Shown: positions 51,617-60,237, counted from the first letter of the stretch. The stretch: DNA of 64,000 nucleotides from Bradyrhizobium sp. AUGA SZCCT0283 (GCF_018130385.1 NZ_JAFCLU010000029.1:17859-81858); one strand, 5' to 3'. Translations and numbers: made by a program. Notes: generated by a model from the sequence alone, not told the origin.

Positions 51617-52093
51617 ATGACCACCGAAACCAATTCCGTGCTGAACACCGTCAAGGAAGCCTTCGCGCCCGTCACCGAGGCGTTCACCAAGCTCCAGAAC
51701 ATGGAAGTTCCGGAAGCCGCCCGTGAATTCGTGAAGAAGCAGGCCGAGACCGCCAAGGTTCGCGCCGCCGACATGCATGCCGGTTCCGAGAAGGTCACCG
51801 CTGCCATCGAGACCGCCGTTGCCGGTTCGGTTTCCGAGGCCGCCAAGATCAGCCGCAACATCCAGCAGGCGTTCTATCAGGACGCGGAAGCGTTCTTCGC
51901 CGGCATCGACAAGCTCGCTTCGGCCAAGTCGCTGAGCGAAGCCGCCCAGATCCAGTCGGACATGGTCCGTGCGCGTGGCGAATTGCTCGTCTCGCGGGCC
52001 AAGGCCACCACCGAATATCTCGGCAAGCTCGTCACCGAGGGTGCCAAGAACGCGCAGGACAACTTCGCCAAGGTCTATTCCAAGACCGCCTGA
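51617..52093 (+). CDS. Phasin (PHA granule-associated protein)
   Basis: A 158-residue helical protein with the phasin_2 pattern (VTEAFTKLQNMEVPEAAREF, then VRAADMHAGSEKVTAAIETA), rich in Ala, Glu and Lys, coating PHA granules in the cytoplasm. GGAGAG lies six bases before ATG 51617. A perfect rho-independent terminator follows after 28 bases, and probable operators precede it, so it is a stand-alone, likely strongly expressed gene. Confidence 0.92.
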   Translation: MTTETNSVLNTVKEAFAPVTEAFTKLQNMEVPEAAREFVKKQAETAKVRAADMHAGSEKVTAAIETAVAGSVSEAAKISRNIQQAFYQDAEAFFAGIDKLASAKSLSEAAQIQSDMVRARGELLVSRAKATTEYLGKLVTEGAKNAQDNFAKVYSKTA

Positions 52094-52121
52094 TCGCGAT
52101 CCGCCTGACAACTGCATTTTC

Positions 52122-52150
52122 GAAGGCCCGCTTAGGCGGGCCTTCTTTTT
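52122..52150 (+). terminator. Rho-independent terminator of the phasin gene
   Basis: GAAGGCCCGC, loop TTAG, GCGGGCCTTC, then TTTTT. Confidence 0.95.
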
Positions 52151-52182
52151 GTCGGGCGTTGGCATAAGTCAGTCTGGACCTT

Positions 52183-52277
52183 CATGGTGAGGAGGCGCTC
52201 TTGCGCCGTCTCGAACCATGAGGCCACGATGGGGCCTCATCCTTCGAGACGCCGCTTCGCGGCTCCTCAGGATGAGG
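52183..52277. repeat. Palindromic intergenic repeat, family C copy 1 (two hairpins)
   Basis: Hairpin one runs CATGGTGAGGAGGCGC to GTCTCGAACCATGAG; hairpin two runs CCTCATCCTTCGAGACGC to GCTCCTCAGGATGAGG. The arms recur at 54585-54700 and 57006-57170. Confidence 0.88.
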
Positions 52278-52301
52278 GTCGTCGTCCATGCGAAAGCCGT
52301 C

Positions 52302-53588
52302 ATGAGCCTTCCCGGCACATTCGTCATCGACACCCCCGGCGACGCCGCCCGCGCCGCCGAGTTGCGGCGCGTGAAGCTGCTGGCGACAGGGGTGCTGGCG
52401 GCGACGTTTGCGATTTTCCTTGGCGCGAAGGCGCTGGTGCCGATGCATCCGGCGTTCGGCTTCATCGCAGCCTTTGCGGAGGCGGCCACCATCGGCGGTC
52501 TGGCCGACTGGTACGCCGTGGTAGCCCTGTTCAAAAGGCCGCTCGGCCTGCCGATCCCGCACACCGCGATCATCCAGAGCAACCAGCAGCGCATCGCCGA
52601 CAAGCTCGGCGAATTCATCGAGGTGCATTTCCTCGAATCTGCCCCCGTCGAAGCAAAACTGCGGCAGATCGATTTCGGCTCGTTCATCGCCGACTGGCTG
52701 CGCGACCGCAAGCGCAGCGAGGATCTCGCGCGCTTTGCGCTGCGGCTGTTGCCCGAGGCAGTGGCGGCAACGGAGAATTCCGGGCTGATGACGTTCGTCA
52801 GCCGCCGCATCACCGCGCAACTGATGTCGCTCGATCTGGCGCCGCTTGCCGCCGGCACGCTGCGCGCCTTCGTGAAGGAGGGGCGGCATCAGGGTCTGCT
52901 CGACGACATCCTGCGTGCGGTGCATCAGACGATGACGCAGGCCGAGACCATGGCGATGATCCGCGACAAGATCCGCGCCGAATTGCCGACGCTGTTGAAA
53001 CTTTATCGCGCCGACAAGTTTCTCGTGAACAAGATCGTGGCATCGGCCAGTGCGTTCTTCGAGGAAGTCCGCAACGATCCCGCGCATCCGTTCCGCGGCG
53101 AGTTCGATCGCATGGTGTTGACCTTCGTCGATCGGCTCGGCACCGATCCGGCTTATGCCGAGCGCATCCAGGGCCTGAAGCGCGATCTCCTGGCGCGGCC
53201 CGAACTGACCAGCCTTGCGCGTCACATCTGGGAGAATGCGCGATCGTTCTTTGAACGCAGCGCGTCGGGCGAGACGCAGGTGCTGGAGCAGTATCTGGTG
53301 CGCATGTTCGTGACGGCAGGCGAGGCGCTGGCCGGTGACGTCGAACTGCGCACCGAAATCAACCAGGGCCTCGTGGCCGTGCTGCGAACGGTCGTCGCCG
53401 AACAGAAGAGCGGCGTTTCCACATTCATCTCGGATCAGGTGAAATCCTGGGACATGGGACAGTTGATCTCGCTGATCGAAATCAACATCGGCCGCGACCT
53501 GCAATACATTCGCTTCAACGGCTCCCTGATCGGCGGGCTTGCAGGGCTGGCGCTCTACACGCTCGAATACCTGCTCCGGCTGCTGTGA
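52302..53588 (+). CDS. DUF445 family membrane protein
   Basis: A 428-residue protein with an N-terminal transmembrane helix (LLATGVLAATFAIFLGAKAL), the family signature FAEAATIGGLADWYAVVALF and the PIPHTAIIQSNQQRIADKLG block. A long helical middle leads to a C-terminal membrane segment (LIGGLAGLALYTLEYLLRLL). It is an inner-membrane protein of unknown function, with E. coli YjiN as relative. ATG 52302 is chosen because the longer frame runs through the preceding repeat. Gene arrangement gives no functional clue. Confidence 0.87.
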   Translation: MSLPGTFVIDTPGDAARAAELRRVKLLATGVLAATFAIFLGAKALVPMHPAFGFIAAFAEAATIGGLADWYAVVALFKRPLGLPIPHTAIIQSNQQRIADKLGEFIEVHFLESAPVEAKLRQIDFGSFIADWLRDRKRSEDLARFALRLLPEAVAATENSGLMTFVSRRITAQLMSLDLAPLAAGTLRAFVKEGRHQGLLDDILRAVHQTMTQAETMAMIRDKIRAELPTLLKLYRADKFLVNKIVASASAFFEEVRNDPAHPFRGEFDRMVLTFVDRLGTDPAYAERIQGLKRDLLARPELTSLARHIWENARSFFERSASGETQVLEQYLVRMFVTAGEALAGDVELRTEINQGLVAVLRTVVAEQKSGVSTFISDQVKSWDMGQLISLIEINIGRDLQYIRFNGSLIGGLAGLALYTLEYLLRLL

Positions 53589-53618
53589 CCAATTGATCAC
53601 GTCAATGCTTTTAGTTGT

Positions 53619-53634
53619 CCCAGTCAGTACTGGG
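53619..53634. other. Short inverted repeat after the DUF445 gene
   Basis: CCCAGT-4-ACTGGG. It could be a weak terminator or an operator for the hydrolase gene at 53778; the surrounding 188 bases hold nothing else. Confidence 0.3.
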
Positions 53635-53777
53635 CCGGCTTGCAAGACGAAAATCGGTTCCCTAGCTTTTTATGGAGCCATGTTGCGTTGCGGAACGATT
53701 CTGCTGCGTTTGCGTCTACTTAACTGAACCAGTGGCCGGCTGCCGCGACGTAAGGGGCCGATCCGAGAGGAGACATA

Positions 53778-54548
53778 ATGTCCGTTGCTGCACAGACGCT
53801 TTCGCCGCCGTCCAGAACCCTGATGTTTCTGGAGGGGCGAGCCATTTCCGAATTGGGTGCGTTTCTTGGGGCCTTGCCGCTGCTGAGCCTCGCGCCGCGA
53901 GGCGATGGTCACCCGGTGCTGGTATTGCCCGGGCTTGTTGCATCAGACACTTCCACGCGTCCGCTGCGCAGCTTCCTGAAGAGCCGCGGCTACGCCGTCT
54001 CAGGCTGGCGCCAGGGCCGCAATCTCGGGCTGCGCCACGGTGTGCAAAACGCGATGGTCGATCTGGTGCAGGAGTTGAACGACACGCACGGCCGCAAGAT
54101 CTCGCTGGTCGGCTGGAGCCTCGGCGGTCTCTACGCGCGCCAGCTCGCCAAGATGATGCCGGAGCGCGTGCGCTCCGTGATCACGCTCGGCAGCCCGTTT
54201 GCGTCCGGTCCGAAGGCGACCAACGCCTGGCGCGTCTACGAGATGGCGAGCGGCCGCCGCGCCGACGAAGAGGACGCCCGTTTCGGCGGCGCGCTGTCGG
54301 CGACGCCGCCGGTGCCGACCACCGCGGTATTCAGCCGCACCGACGGCGTCTGCGCCTGGCAGGGCTGCATGGAAAAGACGTCGGCGACATCGGAGAGCAT
54401 CGAAGTCGAGAGCAGCCATTGCGGCATGGGCCATCACCCCGCCGCCGTCTATGCGGTCGCCGATCGCCTGGCGCAGCCGGAAGGTGCGTGGGCGCCGTTC
54501 GATCGAAGCGGCTGGCGCAGCTTGGTGTATCCGAACCCGCATCGGTAG
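53778..54548 (+). CDS. Alpha/beta hydrolase, paralogue of the 40464 product
   Basis: A 256-residue hydrolase with nucleophile S114 (VGWSLGG), D189 (SRTDGVC) and H214 (ESSHCGMG). It shares most signature blocks with the 40464 protein, including GDGHPVLVLPGL, RSVITLGSPFA and VADRLAQPEG. GAGAGGAGA lies before ATG 53778. It is probably a cytoplasmic lipase/esterase-like enzyme. Position beside the PHA and lipid genes is suggestive but not proof of a storage-polymer role. Confidence 0.85.
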   Translation: MSVAAQTLSPPSRTLMFLEGRAISELGAFLGALPLLSLAPRGDGHPVLVLPGLVASDTSTRPLRSFLKSRGYAVSGWRQGRNLGLRHGVQNAMVDLVQELNDTHGRKISLVGWSLGGLYARQLAKMMPERVRSVITLGSPFASGPKATNAWRVYEMASGRRADEEDARFGGALSATPPVPTTAVFSRTDGVCAWQGCMEKTSATSESIEVESSHCGMGHHPAAVYAVADRLAQPEGAWAPFDRSGWRSLVYPNPHR

Positions 54549-54584
54549 AGCCGACGGAAGTCCTGACCGGGTACATCACGGCCA

Positions 54585-54700
54585 CATGGTTCGAGACGCG
54601 CGGCGTTGCCGCGCTCCTCACCATGAGGGTCCAAGACCGCAACCTGAGCTGTCAGACCTCATCCTGAGGAGCGGCGTTTTCGCCGCGTCTCGAAGGATGA
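54585..54700. repeat. Palindromic intergenic repeat, family C copy 2 (two hairpins)
   Basis: Hairpin one has arms CATGGTTCGAGACGCG and CGCTCCTCACCATGAG; hairpin two has CCTCATCCTGAGGAGC and GTCTCGAAGGATGA. Relative to copy 1 both hairpins are read in the opposite sense, showing the element can occur in either orientation. Confidence 0.85.
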
Positions 54701-54756
54701 AGCCCCGTGCTATCCGCCATTGTCGCAAATCCGAAAAACGCGCTATGCCTTGACGC

Positions 54757-55626
54757 ATGCCGCCGCCGCTTGCCCGCATCATCCAGCAGTTGAAGCGCGA
54801 GCCTTCGCGCACCGGCTCGATCGTCATCACCGTATTTGGCGATGCCATCGTGCCGCGCGGCGGCTCGGTGTGGCTTGGCACGCTGCTGGAGTTTTTCCAG
54901 GAGCTCGACATTGACGCCAGCGTGGTGCGCACCGCGATGTCGCGGCTGACCGCGGACGGCTGGTTCGAGCGCAACAAGATTGGCCGCAACAGCTTCTATC
55001 GCCTGGTGCAAAGCGGGCGGCAAACTTTTGATATCGCAACGAAACACATCTACGGCCCGCCGGCCTCCGACTGGACCGGCCGGTTTGAGCTGCTGCTGAT
55101 CGGCAATGGCGGCGATCGTGATGCCGCACGCGACGCGCTGAAGAACGCAGGCTTCGGCAGTCCGTTGCCGGGCGTGTGGGTTGCGCCCTCGGGCGTGCCC
55201 GTGCCCGCGGAAGCCTCGGGCGCCATCCGCCTCGAAGTCTCGGCCGAAGACGACAGCGGGCGGCGCCTGCTCAGCGAGAGCTGGCCGCTGCATCGCACCG
55301 CCGACGCCTATCAGAAGTTCATGAAAACCTTTGAGCCGCTGCGGGGGTGGATCATCAGCGGCGAGCGGCTGACGGAGGCGGACGCCTTCACCGCGCGCGT
55401 GCTGCTGATTCACCATTATCGTCGCGTGGTGCTGCGCGATCCGCTGTTGCCGACGTCGCTGTTGCCTATGGACTGGCCGGGCAGGGCGGCCCGCTCGCTC
55501 TGCGGGGAAATTTATCGCGCGCTACTTCCCGCGTCCGAACAATGGCTTGACCGCCATGCGACCAACGATAACGGGCCTTTGCCAAAGCCTGGAGCGGAAC
55601 TTTCGAAGCGGTTTGGTGACTCGTGA
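54757..55626 (+). CDS. paaX: Phenylacetate catabolon repressor PaaX
   Basis: A 289-residue GntR-like regulator. The N-terminal winged helix (SVWLGTLLEFFQELDIDASV, then VRTAMSRLTADGWFERNKIG) is followed by the PaaX dimerisation and ligand domain, with RNSFYRL and the C-terminal LLIHHYRRVVLRDPLLPTSL block. PaaX represses paa genes until phenylacetyl-CoA binds it. It is transcribed in the same direction as paaA, which starts 75 bases after its stop, so it probably controls that promoter. Confidence 0.93.
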   Translation: MPPPLARIIQQLKREPSRTGSIVITVFGDAIVPRGGSVWLGTLLEFFQELDIDASVVRTAMSRLTADGWFERNKIGRNSFYRLVQSGRQTFDIATKHIYGPPASDWTGRFELLLIGNGGDRDAARDALKNAGFGSPLPGVWVAPSGVPVPAEASGAIRLEVSAEDDSGRRLLSESWPLHRTADAYQKFMKTFEPLRGWIISGERLTEADAFTARVLLIHHYRRVVLRDPLLPTSLLPMDWPGRAARSLCGEIYRALLPASEQWLDRHATNDNGPLPKPGAELSKRFGDS

Positions 55627-55701
55627 ATATGTTACAGAAATATATTGCATATCGAAAATTATGTTATATGTTTTCTCCCAACAAATTCCGGGAGGTCCGC
55701 C
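55627..55701. promoter_or_regulatory. A/T-rich paaA promoter/operator region
   Basis: A 75-base stretch strikingly A/T-rich for this genome, with CATAT / ATATG inverted elements around TCGAAAATTATGTT and a possible TTGCAT at 55645. GGGAGG upstream of ATG 55702 is the ribosome binding site. PaaX binding here is expected from context, but an exact operator match is not seen. Confidence 0.45.
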
Positions 55702-56694
55702 ATGTACACGCAGGCGCTCAATTCGTCCGATGGCGAAGAACGCCATATTGAGGACGCCGAACGGGCTGCGCAATTCCAGGCGCGCATCGATGCTGAGGAA
55801 CGCATCGAGCCGAACGACTGGATGCCGGCAGCCTACCGCAAGACGCTGACGCGGCAGATCTCCCAGCACGCGCATTCCGAAATTGTCGGCATGCTCCCCG
55901 AGGGCAACTGGATCACACGCGCGCCGTCGCTACGCCGCAAGGCCGCATTGCTTGCCAAGGTGCAGGACGAATGCGGCCACGGGCTCTATCTCTACGCCGC
56001 CGCCGAGACGCTCGGCTCCTCGCGCGAAGAGCTGGTCGACCTGATGCTGGCGGGGAAGGCAAAATATTCCTCGATCTTCAATTACCCGACGCTGACCTGG
56101 GCCGATATCGGCACGATCGGCTGGCTGGTCGACGGTGCGGCGATCATGAACCAGATCCCGCTGTGCCGCTGTTCCTACGGTCCCTATGCGCGCGCGATGA
56201 TCCGCGTCTGCAAGGAGGAATCCTTCCATCAGCGCCAGGGCTTTGAAATCATGCTGACGCTGTGCCGCGGCACCGACGAGCAGAAAGCAATGGCGCAGGA
56301 TGCGCTCAACCGCTGGTGGTGGCCGGTGCTGATGATGTTCGGTCCGCCCGATCAGGTCAGCCAGCACAGCGACACCTCGACGAAATGGAAGATCAAGCGT
56401 TTTTCAAACGATGAGCTGCGGCAGAAGTTCGTCGATGCCACCGTGCCGCAGGCGCAGTTCCTCGGGCTCTCGATTCCCGATCCCGGCATGAAACAGAACG
56501 AAGCGGGCAACTGGGAATACAGCGCGATCGACTGGGAAGAGTTCAAGCAGGTGCTGGCCGGCAACGGTCCCTGCAATCGCGACCGTTTGGCGGCGCGGCG
56601 CAAGGCGCACGACGACGGCGCCTGGGTGCGCGAGGCGGCGGTGGCCTATGCCGAGAAGCGCCGGCAGCGGTCAACCCTGCAGGCGGCCGAGTAA
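55702..56694 (+). CDS. paaA: Phenylacetyl-CoA 1,2-epoxidase subunit PaaA (catalytic)
   Basis: A 330-residue diiron oxygenase subunit. Likely iron ligands are E60, the E90-xx-H93 pair (DECGHG) and E173-xx-H176 (EESFHQ). It epoxidises the ring of phenylacetyl-CoA with O2, using electrons from PaaE. ATG 55702 has GGGAGG upstream; the earlier in-frame methionine at 55645 reads through the promoter region. It is followed after 11 bases by paaB. Confidence 0.95.
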   Translation: MYTQALNSSDGEERHIEDAERAAQFQARIDAEERIEPNDWMPAAYRKTLTRQISQHAHSEIVGMLPEGNWITRAPSLRRKAALLAKVQDECGHGLYLYAAAETLGSSREELVDLMLAGKAKYSSIFNYPTLTWADIGTIGWLVDGAAIMNQIPLCRCSYGPYARAMIRVCKEESFHQRQGFEIMLTLCRGTDEQKAMAQDALNRWWWPVLMMFGPPDQVSQHSDTSTKWKIKRFSNDELRQKFVDATVPQAQFLGLSIPDPGMKQNEAGNWEYSAIDWEEFKQVLAGNGPCNRDRLAARRKAHDDGAWVREAAVAYAEKRRQRSTLQAAE

Positions 56695-56705
56695 GGAGAT
56701 CGAGA

Positions 56706-56993
56706 ATGGCAACGCCGAACACGCCGCTCTGGGAAGTCTTTATCCGCAGCCGCAACGGGCTGGCGCACAAACATGTTGGCTCGCTGCACGCTACCGACGC
56801 GACGCTGGCGCTGCAGGCCGCGCGCGACATCTACACCCGCCGCGGCGAGGGCCTCTCGATCTGGGTCGTGCCCTCGAACGCGATCACCGCGTCCGACCCG
56901 TCCGAAAAGGGCATGATGTTCGAGCCGGCGGAGTCGAAAATCTATCGGCACCCGACGTTTTACGACGTGCCTGAGGAAGTGGGACATATGTGA
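56706..56993 (+). CDS. paaB: Phenylacetyl-CoA epoxidase subunit PaaB
   Basis: A 95-residue protein of normal PaaB length, with WEVFIRSRNGLAHKHVGSLH and FYDVPEEVGHM at its end. It is a structural subunit bridging PaaA/PaaC dimers in the epoxidase complex. AAGGAG lies eight bases before the start. A double repeat insertion separates it from paaC by 205 bases, which is unusual for this operon. Confidence 0.95.
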   Translation: MATPNTPLWEVFIRSRNGLAHKHVGSLHATDATLALQAARDIYTRRGEGLSIWVVPSNAITASDPSEKGMMFEPAESKIYRHPTFYDVPEEVGHM

Positions 56994-57005
56994 CTCTTTA
57001 CTTCC

Positions 57006-57170
57006 CTCATGGTGAGGAGCGCGAAGCGCGTCTCGAACCATGAGATGGTCGAGCCAAGAATACAGACCTCATCCTGAGGAGCTTGCGAAGCAAGCGTCTC
57101 GAAGGATGGCGGCAAAGGGACTCGTGGCCCATCCTTCGAGACGCGCGTTCCGCGCTCCTCAGGATGAGGT
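57006..57170. repeat. Palindromic intergenic repeat, family C copy 3 (three hairpins) inside the paa operon
   Basis: The first hairpin runs CTCATGGTGAGGAGCGC to GTCTCGAACCATGAG. The second runs CCTCATCCTGAGGAGC to GTCTCGAAGGATGG. The third runs CCATCCTTCGAGACGCGC to GCTCCTCAGGATGAGG. It is the longest copy in the window. Confidence 0.88.
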
Positions 57171-57198
57171 CGGAATGTAAATAGGCAGGAATCAAAGC

Positions 57199-57975
57199 AT
57201 GACCGTCGCCAACATCTCCGTCTCCGAAACGCCGCTGGTGCTCTACACCCTGCGCCGTGCCGACGATGCGCTGATCCTGGGCCATCGGCTGTCGGAATGG
57301 TGCGGCCATGCCCCGATGCTGGAAGAGGACATGGCACTCGCCAATATGGGCCTCGATCTGCTCGGCCAGGCCCGCGAGCTCTATTCCTATGCGGCCAAGG
57401 TCGAGGGCAGGGGCAACGACGAGGACAAGTTCGCCTACCTGCGCGATGTCAGGCAGTACCGCAATCTGCTGCTGCTGGAACAGCCGAATGGCGATTTCGC
57501 GCGCACCATGGTGCGGCAATTCTTCTACGCGAGCTTCGCCGACCTCTATTGGCGCGCGATGATGCGCTCTACTGACGCGACGCTGGCGGCGATTGCGGCG
57601 AAGTCGGAAAAGGAAAGCGCCTATCATGTGCGCCATTCCTCGGAATGGATCGTCCGCCTCGGCGACGGCACCGAGGAAAGCCACCGCCGCGCGCAATCGG
57701 CAATCGACGAGCTCTGGGCTTTCACGGGCGAGATGTTTTCCGTCGACGACAGCGAGCGCGCCCTGATCGATGCCGGCATCGCGATCGATCCTGCGCCGTT
57801 GCGTTCGCAATGGCTGAAGACAATCACGGGCGTCGCGGACGAGGCAACGCTTGCCTTGCCGACGAATGACTGGATGCAGCAGGGCGGCCGCAGCGGCCGG
57901 CACAGCGAGCATCTCGGCCATCTCCTGAGTGAACTGCAGTCGATGCCGCGAACCTTTCCGGGGGCGACATGGTAG
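57199..57975 (+). CDS. paaC: Phenylacetyl-CoA epoxidase subunit PaaC
   Basis: A 258-residue structural subunit with the diiron-protein-like fold but no full iron site, as in other PaaC proteins (GHRLSEWCGHAPMLEEDMAL, then LGQARELYSYAAK). It stabilises PaaA. Its stop overlaps the paaD start by seven bases. GCAGGAATC upstream gives a weak ribosome binding site, so translation may depend on re-initiation or on mRNA shaped by the repeat before it. Confidence 0.95.
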   Translation: MTVANISVSETPLVLYTLRRADDALILGHRLSEWCGHAPMLEEDMALANMGLDLLGQARELYSYAAKVEGRGNDEDKFAYLRDVRQYRNLLLLEQPNGDFARTMVRQFFYASFADLYWRAMMRSTDATLAAIAAKSEKESAYHVRHSSEWIVRLGDGTEESHRRAQSAIDELWAFTGEMFSVDDSERALIDAGIAIDPAPLRSQWLKTITGVADEATLALPTNDWMQQGGRSGRHSEHLGHLLSELQSMPRTFPGATW

Positions 57976-58472
57976 CGGCCGTCCTCAGCGACAGCGATCT
58001 GCGCCGGCGCGCCTGGGAGGCGGCAGCGCAGGTTGTCGATCCCGAGATACCCGTGCTCACCATCGCCGATCTGGGCGTGCTCCGCGAGGTCGAGGTCCAT
58101 GATGGCCGTGTCGAGGTTGCGATCACGCCGACCTATTCCGGCTGTCCCGCCATGAACATGATCGCGCTGGAAATCGAACTGGCGCTCGAACGCGCCGGCA
58201 TCGCGCGGCCGACCATCCGCACCGTGCTGTCGCCGGCCTGGACCACGGACTGGATGAGCGAGGACGGCCGCAACAAGCTCCGGGAATACGGCATCGCGCC
58301 GCCGCAGGCCTCAAACTCGCGCCGCGCGCTGTTCGGCGAGCAGCAGGTGGCATGCCCGCAATGCGGCTCGCAAAATACCGAACTGCTGTCCGAATTCGGC
58401 TCGACTTCCTGCAAGGCGCTATGGCGCTGCAAGAGCTGCCGCGAACCCTTTGATTATTTCAAGTGTCATTGA
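57969..58472 (+). CDS. paaD: Phenylacetyl-CoA epoxidase maturation protein PaaD
   Basis: A 167-residue protein with an N-terminal MIP18/DUF59 domain (VVDPEIPVLTIADLGVLREV and TPTYSGCPAMNMI) and a C-terminal zinc-ribbon with CPQCGSQ and CKSCRE. It assists iron-sulfur or diiron assembly of the epoxidase, PaaE being its likely client. It overlaps paaC, and paaE starts two bases after its stop, so translation is tightly coupled. Confidence 0.92.
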   Translation: MVAAVLSDSDLRRRAWEAAAQVVDPEIPVLTIADLGVLREVEVHDGRVEVAITPTYSGCPAMNMIALEIELALERAGIARPTIRTVLSPAWTTDWMSEDGRNKLREYGIAPPQASNSRRALFGEQQVACPQCGSQNTELLSEFGSTSCKALWRCKSCREPFDYFKCH

Positions 58473-58474
58473 CC

Positions 58475-59554
58475 ATGTCGCACGCACCGCGCTTTCACCG
58501 TCTCGCCGTCAACGACCTGCGCCGCGAAGCGGCGGACGCCGTATCGATGACGTTTGCGATCCCGAGGGAACTGGAAGACGACTACAGCTTTACGCCGGGG
58601 CAATACCTCACTTTGCGCACGACCATGGACGGCGAGGAAGTGCGTCGCTCCTATTCGATCTGCTCGGGGCCCGATGACGGCGAATTGCGGATTGCCGTGA
58701 AGAAGGTCGATGGCGGTGCATTTTCCAATTGGGCCGCGGACGAACTGAAAACCGGCGACCAACTCGACGTGATGACGCCGACCGGCCGTTTTGGTGTCGC
58801 CCATGCGCCCGATGAGGCGCGGGTCTATGTCGGCTTCGCCGCGGGAAGCGGCATCACGCCGATCCTGTCGATCGTCAAGGGCGTGCTGGCGCGCGAGCCG
58901 AACAGCCGCTTCTTCCTGTTCTATGGCAATCGCTCGACATCAGGCATGCTGTTCCTCGAAGAGCTGGAGGAATTGAAGGACCGCTTCATTCAACGGCTCT
59001 CGCTGTTCCATGTCATTTCAGGCGAAGAGCAGGACATTCCGATCCTGCATGGCCGGCTCGACGGCGATAAAGTGCGCGTGCTGTTGCGCTCGCTGGTGCC
59101 GGCCTCAAGCGTCGATCACGTCTTCATCTGCGGCCCCACCGGGATGAGTGAGGACATCGAGGCGACGTGCCGCGCGATCGGCATTGCCGAGGAGCGCATC
59201 CATGTCGAGCGCTTCGTCTCGGAATTCGGCGGCAAGCCGCGTCCGAAGAAAGTCATCGAAGCGTCCGCACCGCCCAGGGCAGTGGCGTCCCTGATCATCG
59301 ACGGCAAGCGCCGCGAGGTGCCGGTTGCCGAGGATGAATCGATCCTAGATGCCGCCTTGCGCGCCGGCATGGATCTGCCGTTCGCCTGCAAGGGCGGCAT
59401 GTGCTCGACCTGCCGCGCCAAGTTGGTCGAGGGCGACGCGCAGATGGAAGTCAACTATTCGCTGGAGCCGTGGGAGCTGAAGGCAGGATTCATCCTGACC
59501 TGCCAGGCGCGGCCGTGCTCGGACAAGGTCGTGGTGGATTACGACCATGTGTGA
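58475..59554 (+). CDS. paaE: Phenylacetyl-CoA epoxidase reductase subunit PaaE
   Basis: A 359-residue reductase. The N-terminal FAD domain has RRSYSICS, the NAD(P)H domain has FAAGSGITPILSIVKG, and the C-terminal plant-type [2Fe-2S] ferredoxin has C305, C310, C313 and C343. It moves electrons from NADPH to the diiron site of PaaA. ATG 58475 follows the paaD stop by two bases; a GTG four codons earlier is also open. Confidence 0.95.
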   Translation: MSHAPRFHRLAVNDLRREAADAVSMTFAIPRELEDDYSFTPGQYLTLRTTMDGEEVRRSYSICSGPDDGELRIAVKKVDGGAFSNWAADELKTGDQLDVMTPTGRFGVAHAPDEARVYVGFAAGSGITPILSIVKGVLAREPNSRFFLFYGNRSTSGMLFLEELEELKDRFIQRLSLFHVISGEEQDIPILHGRLDGDKVRVLLRSLVPASSVDHVFICGPTGMSEDIEATCRAIGIAEERIHVERFVSEFGGKPRPKKVIEASAPPRAVASLIIDGKRREVPVAEDESILDAALRAGMDLPFACKGGMCSTCRAKLVEGDAQMEVNYSLEPWELKAGFILTCQARPCSDKVVVDYDHV

Positions 59555-59560
59555 CCACCA

Positions 59561-59642
59561 CGTCATTCCGGGATGGTCCGTAGGACCGGACCCGGAATCT
59601 CGAGATTCCGGGTTCGCGTCTGCGACGCGCCCCGGAATGACG
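59561..59642. repeat. Palindromic intergenic repeat, family D
   Basis: Outer arms CGTCATTCCGGG and CCCCGGAATGACG. Inside are a perfect 22-base palindrome centred on CTCGAG (59591-59612) and GGTCCGTAGGACC (59575-59587). It lies seven bases after the paaE stop and separates paaE from paaI. Confidence 0.88.
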
Positions 59643-59778
59643 GCGGTACGAAGGAATCCCGGGATCGTTGACACCGCAGGTGCTTCGTCCCAACACTGAA
59701 AAAGAGGCCTGCTCGAACAGGCCCGTACGCACAGGGAGAGAACGTCGTGGAACCGTCTCGCAGAGCGGGCAACCCGCT

Positions 59779-60237
59779 ATGAACGTCGCGCTTTCGCCCG
59801 ACGAGATCGCCCGCGCCTGCGCAGATGCGATGTGGAAGGAAGACGACGCCAGCAAGGGCCTCGGCATGAAAATTGTCGAGGTGAAGCCCGGGCAGGCGAC
59901 GCTGACGATGACGGTCGAGCCGCACATGGTCAACGGCCAGCGCATCGCCCATGGCGGCTTCATTTTCCTGCTGGCCGATTCCACCTTCGCCTTTGCCTGC
60001 AACTCCCGCAACGAGCGCGCGGTCGCCGCGCAATGCAACATCGCCTTCATAAGGCCGGGCAAGCTCGGCGACGTACTGGTCGCGACCGCGCGGGAAATCT
60101 CGCGCAATGGACGGTCCGGCATCTATGACGTTCGCGTCACGTCAGGCGACGTCGTGATCGCCGAGTTCCGCGGTCATTCCCGCACCATCGCCGGAACGTG
60201 GCTGCCGGGTGCGGACAACGAGGCCACGCAAAAATAG
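59779..60237 (+). CDS. paaI: Hydroxyphenylacetyl-CoA thioesterase PaaI
   Basis: A 152-residue hotdog-fold thioesterase with the HGGFIFLLADS catalytic segment, including the conserved Asp, and NSRNERAVAAQC. It releases CoA from dead-end aromatic or ring-opened acyl-CoAs formed during phenylacetate breakdown. ATG 59779 lacks a good Shine-Dalgarno; the open frame extends to 59668 but without family similarity. It is followed after 16 bases by paaK. Confidence 0.93.
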   Translation: MNVALSPDEIARACADAMWKEDDASKGLGMKIVEVKPGQATLTMTVEPHMVNGQRIAHGGFIFLLADSTFAFACNSRNERAVAAQCNIAFIRPGKLGDVLVATAREISRNGRSGIYDVRVTSGDVVIAEFRGHSRTIAGTWLPGADNEATQK

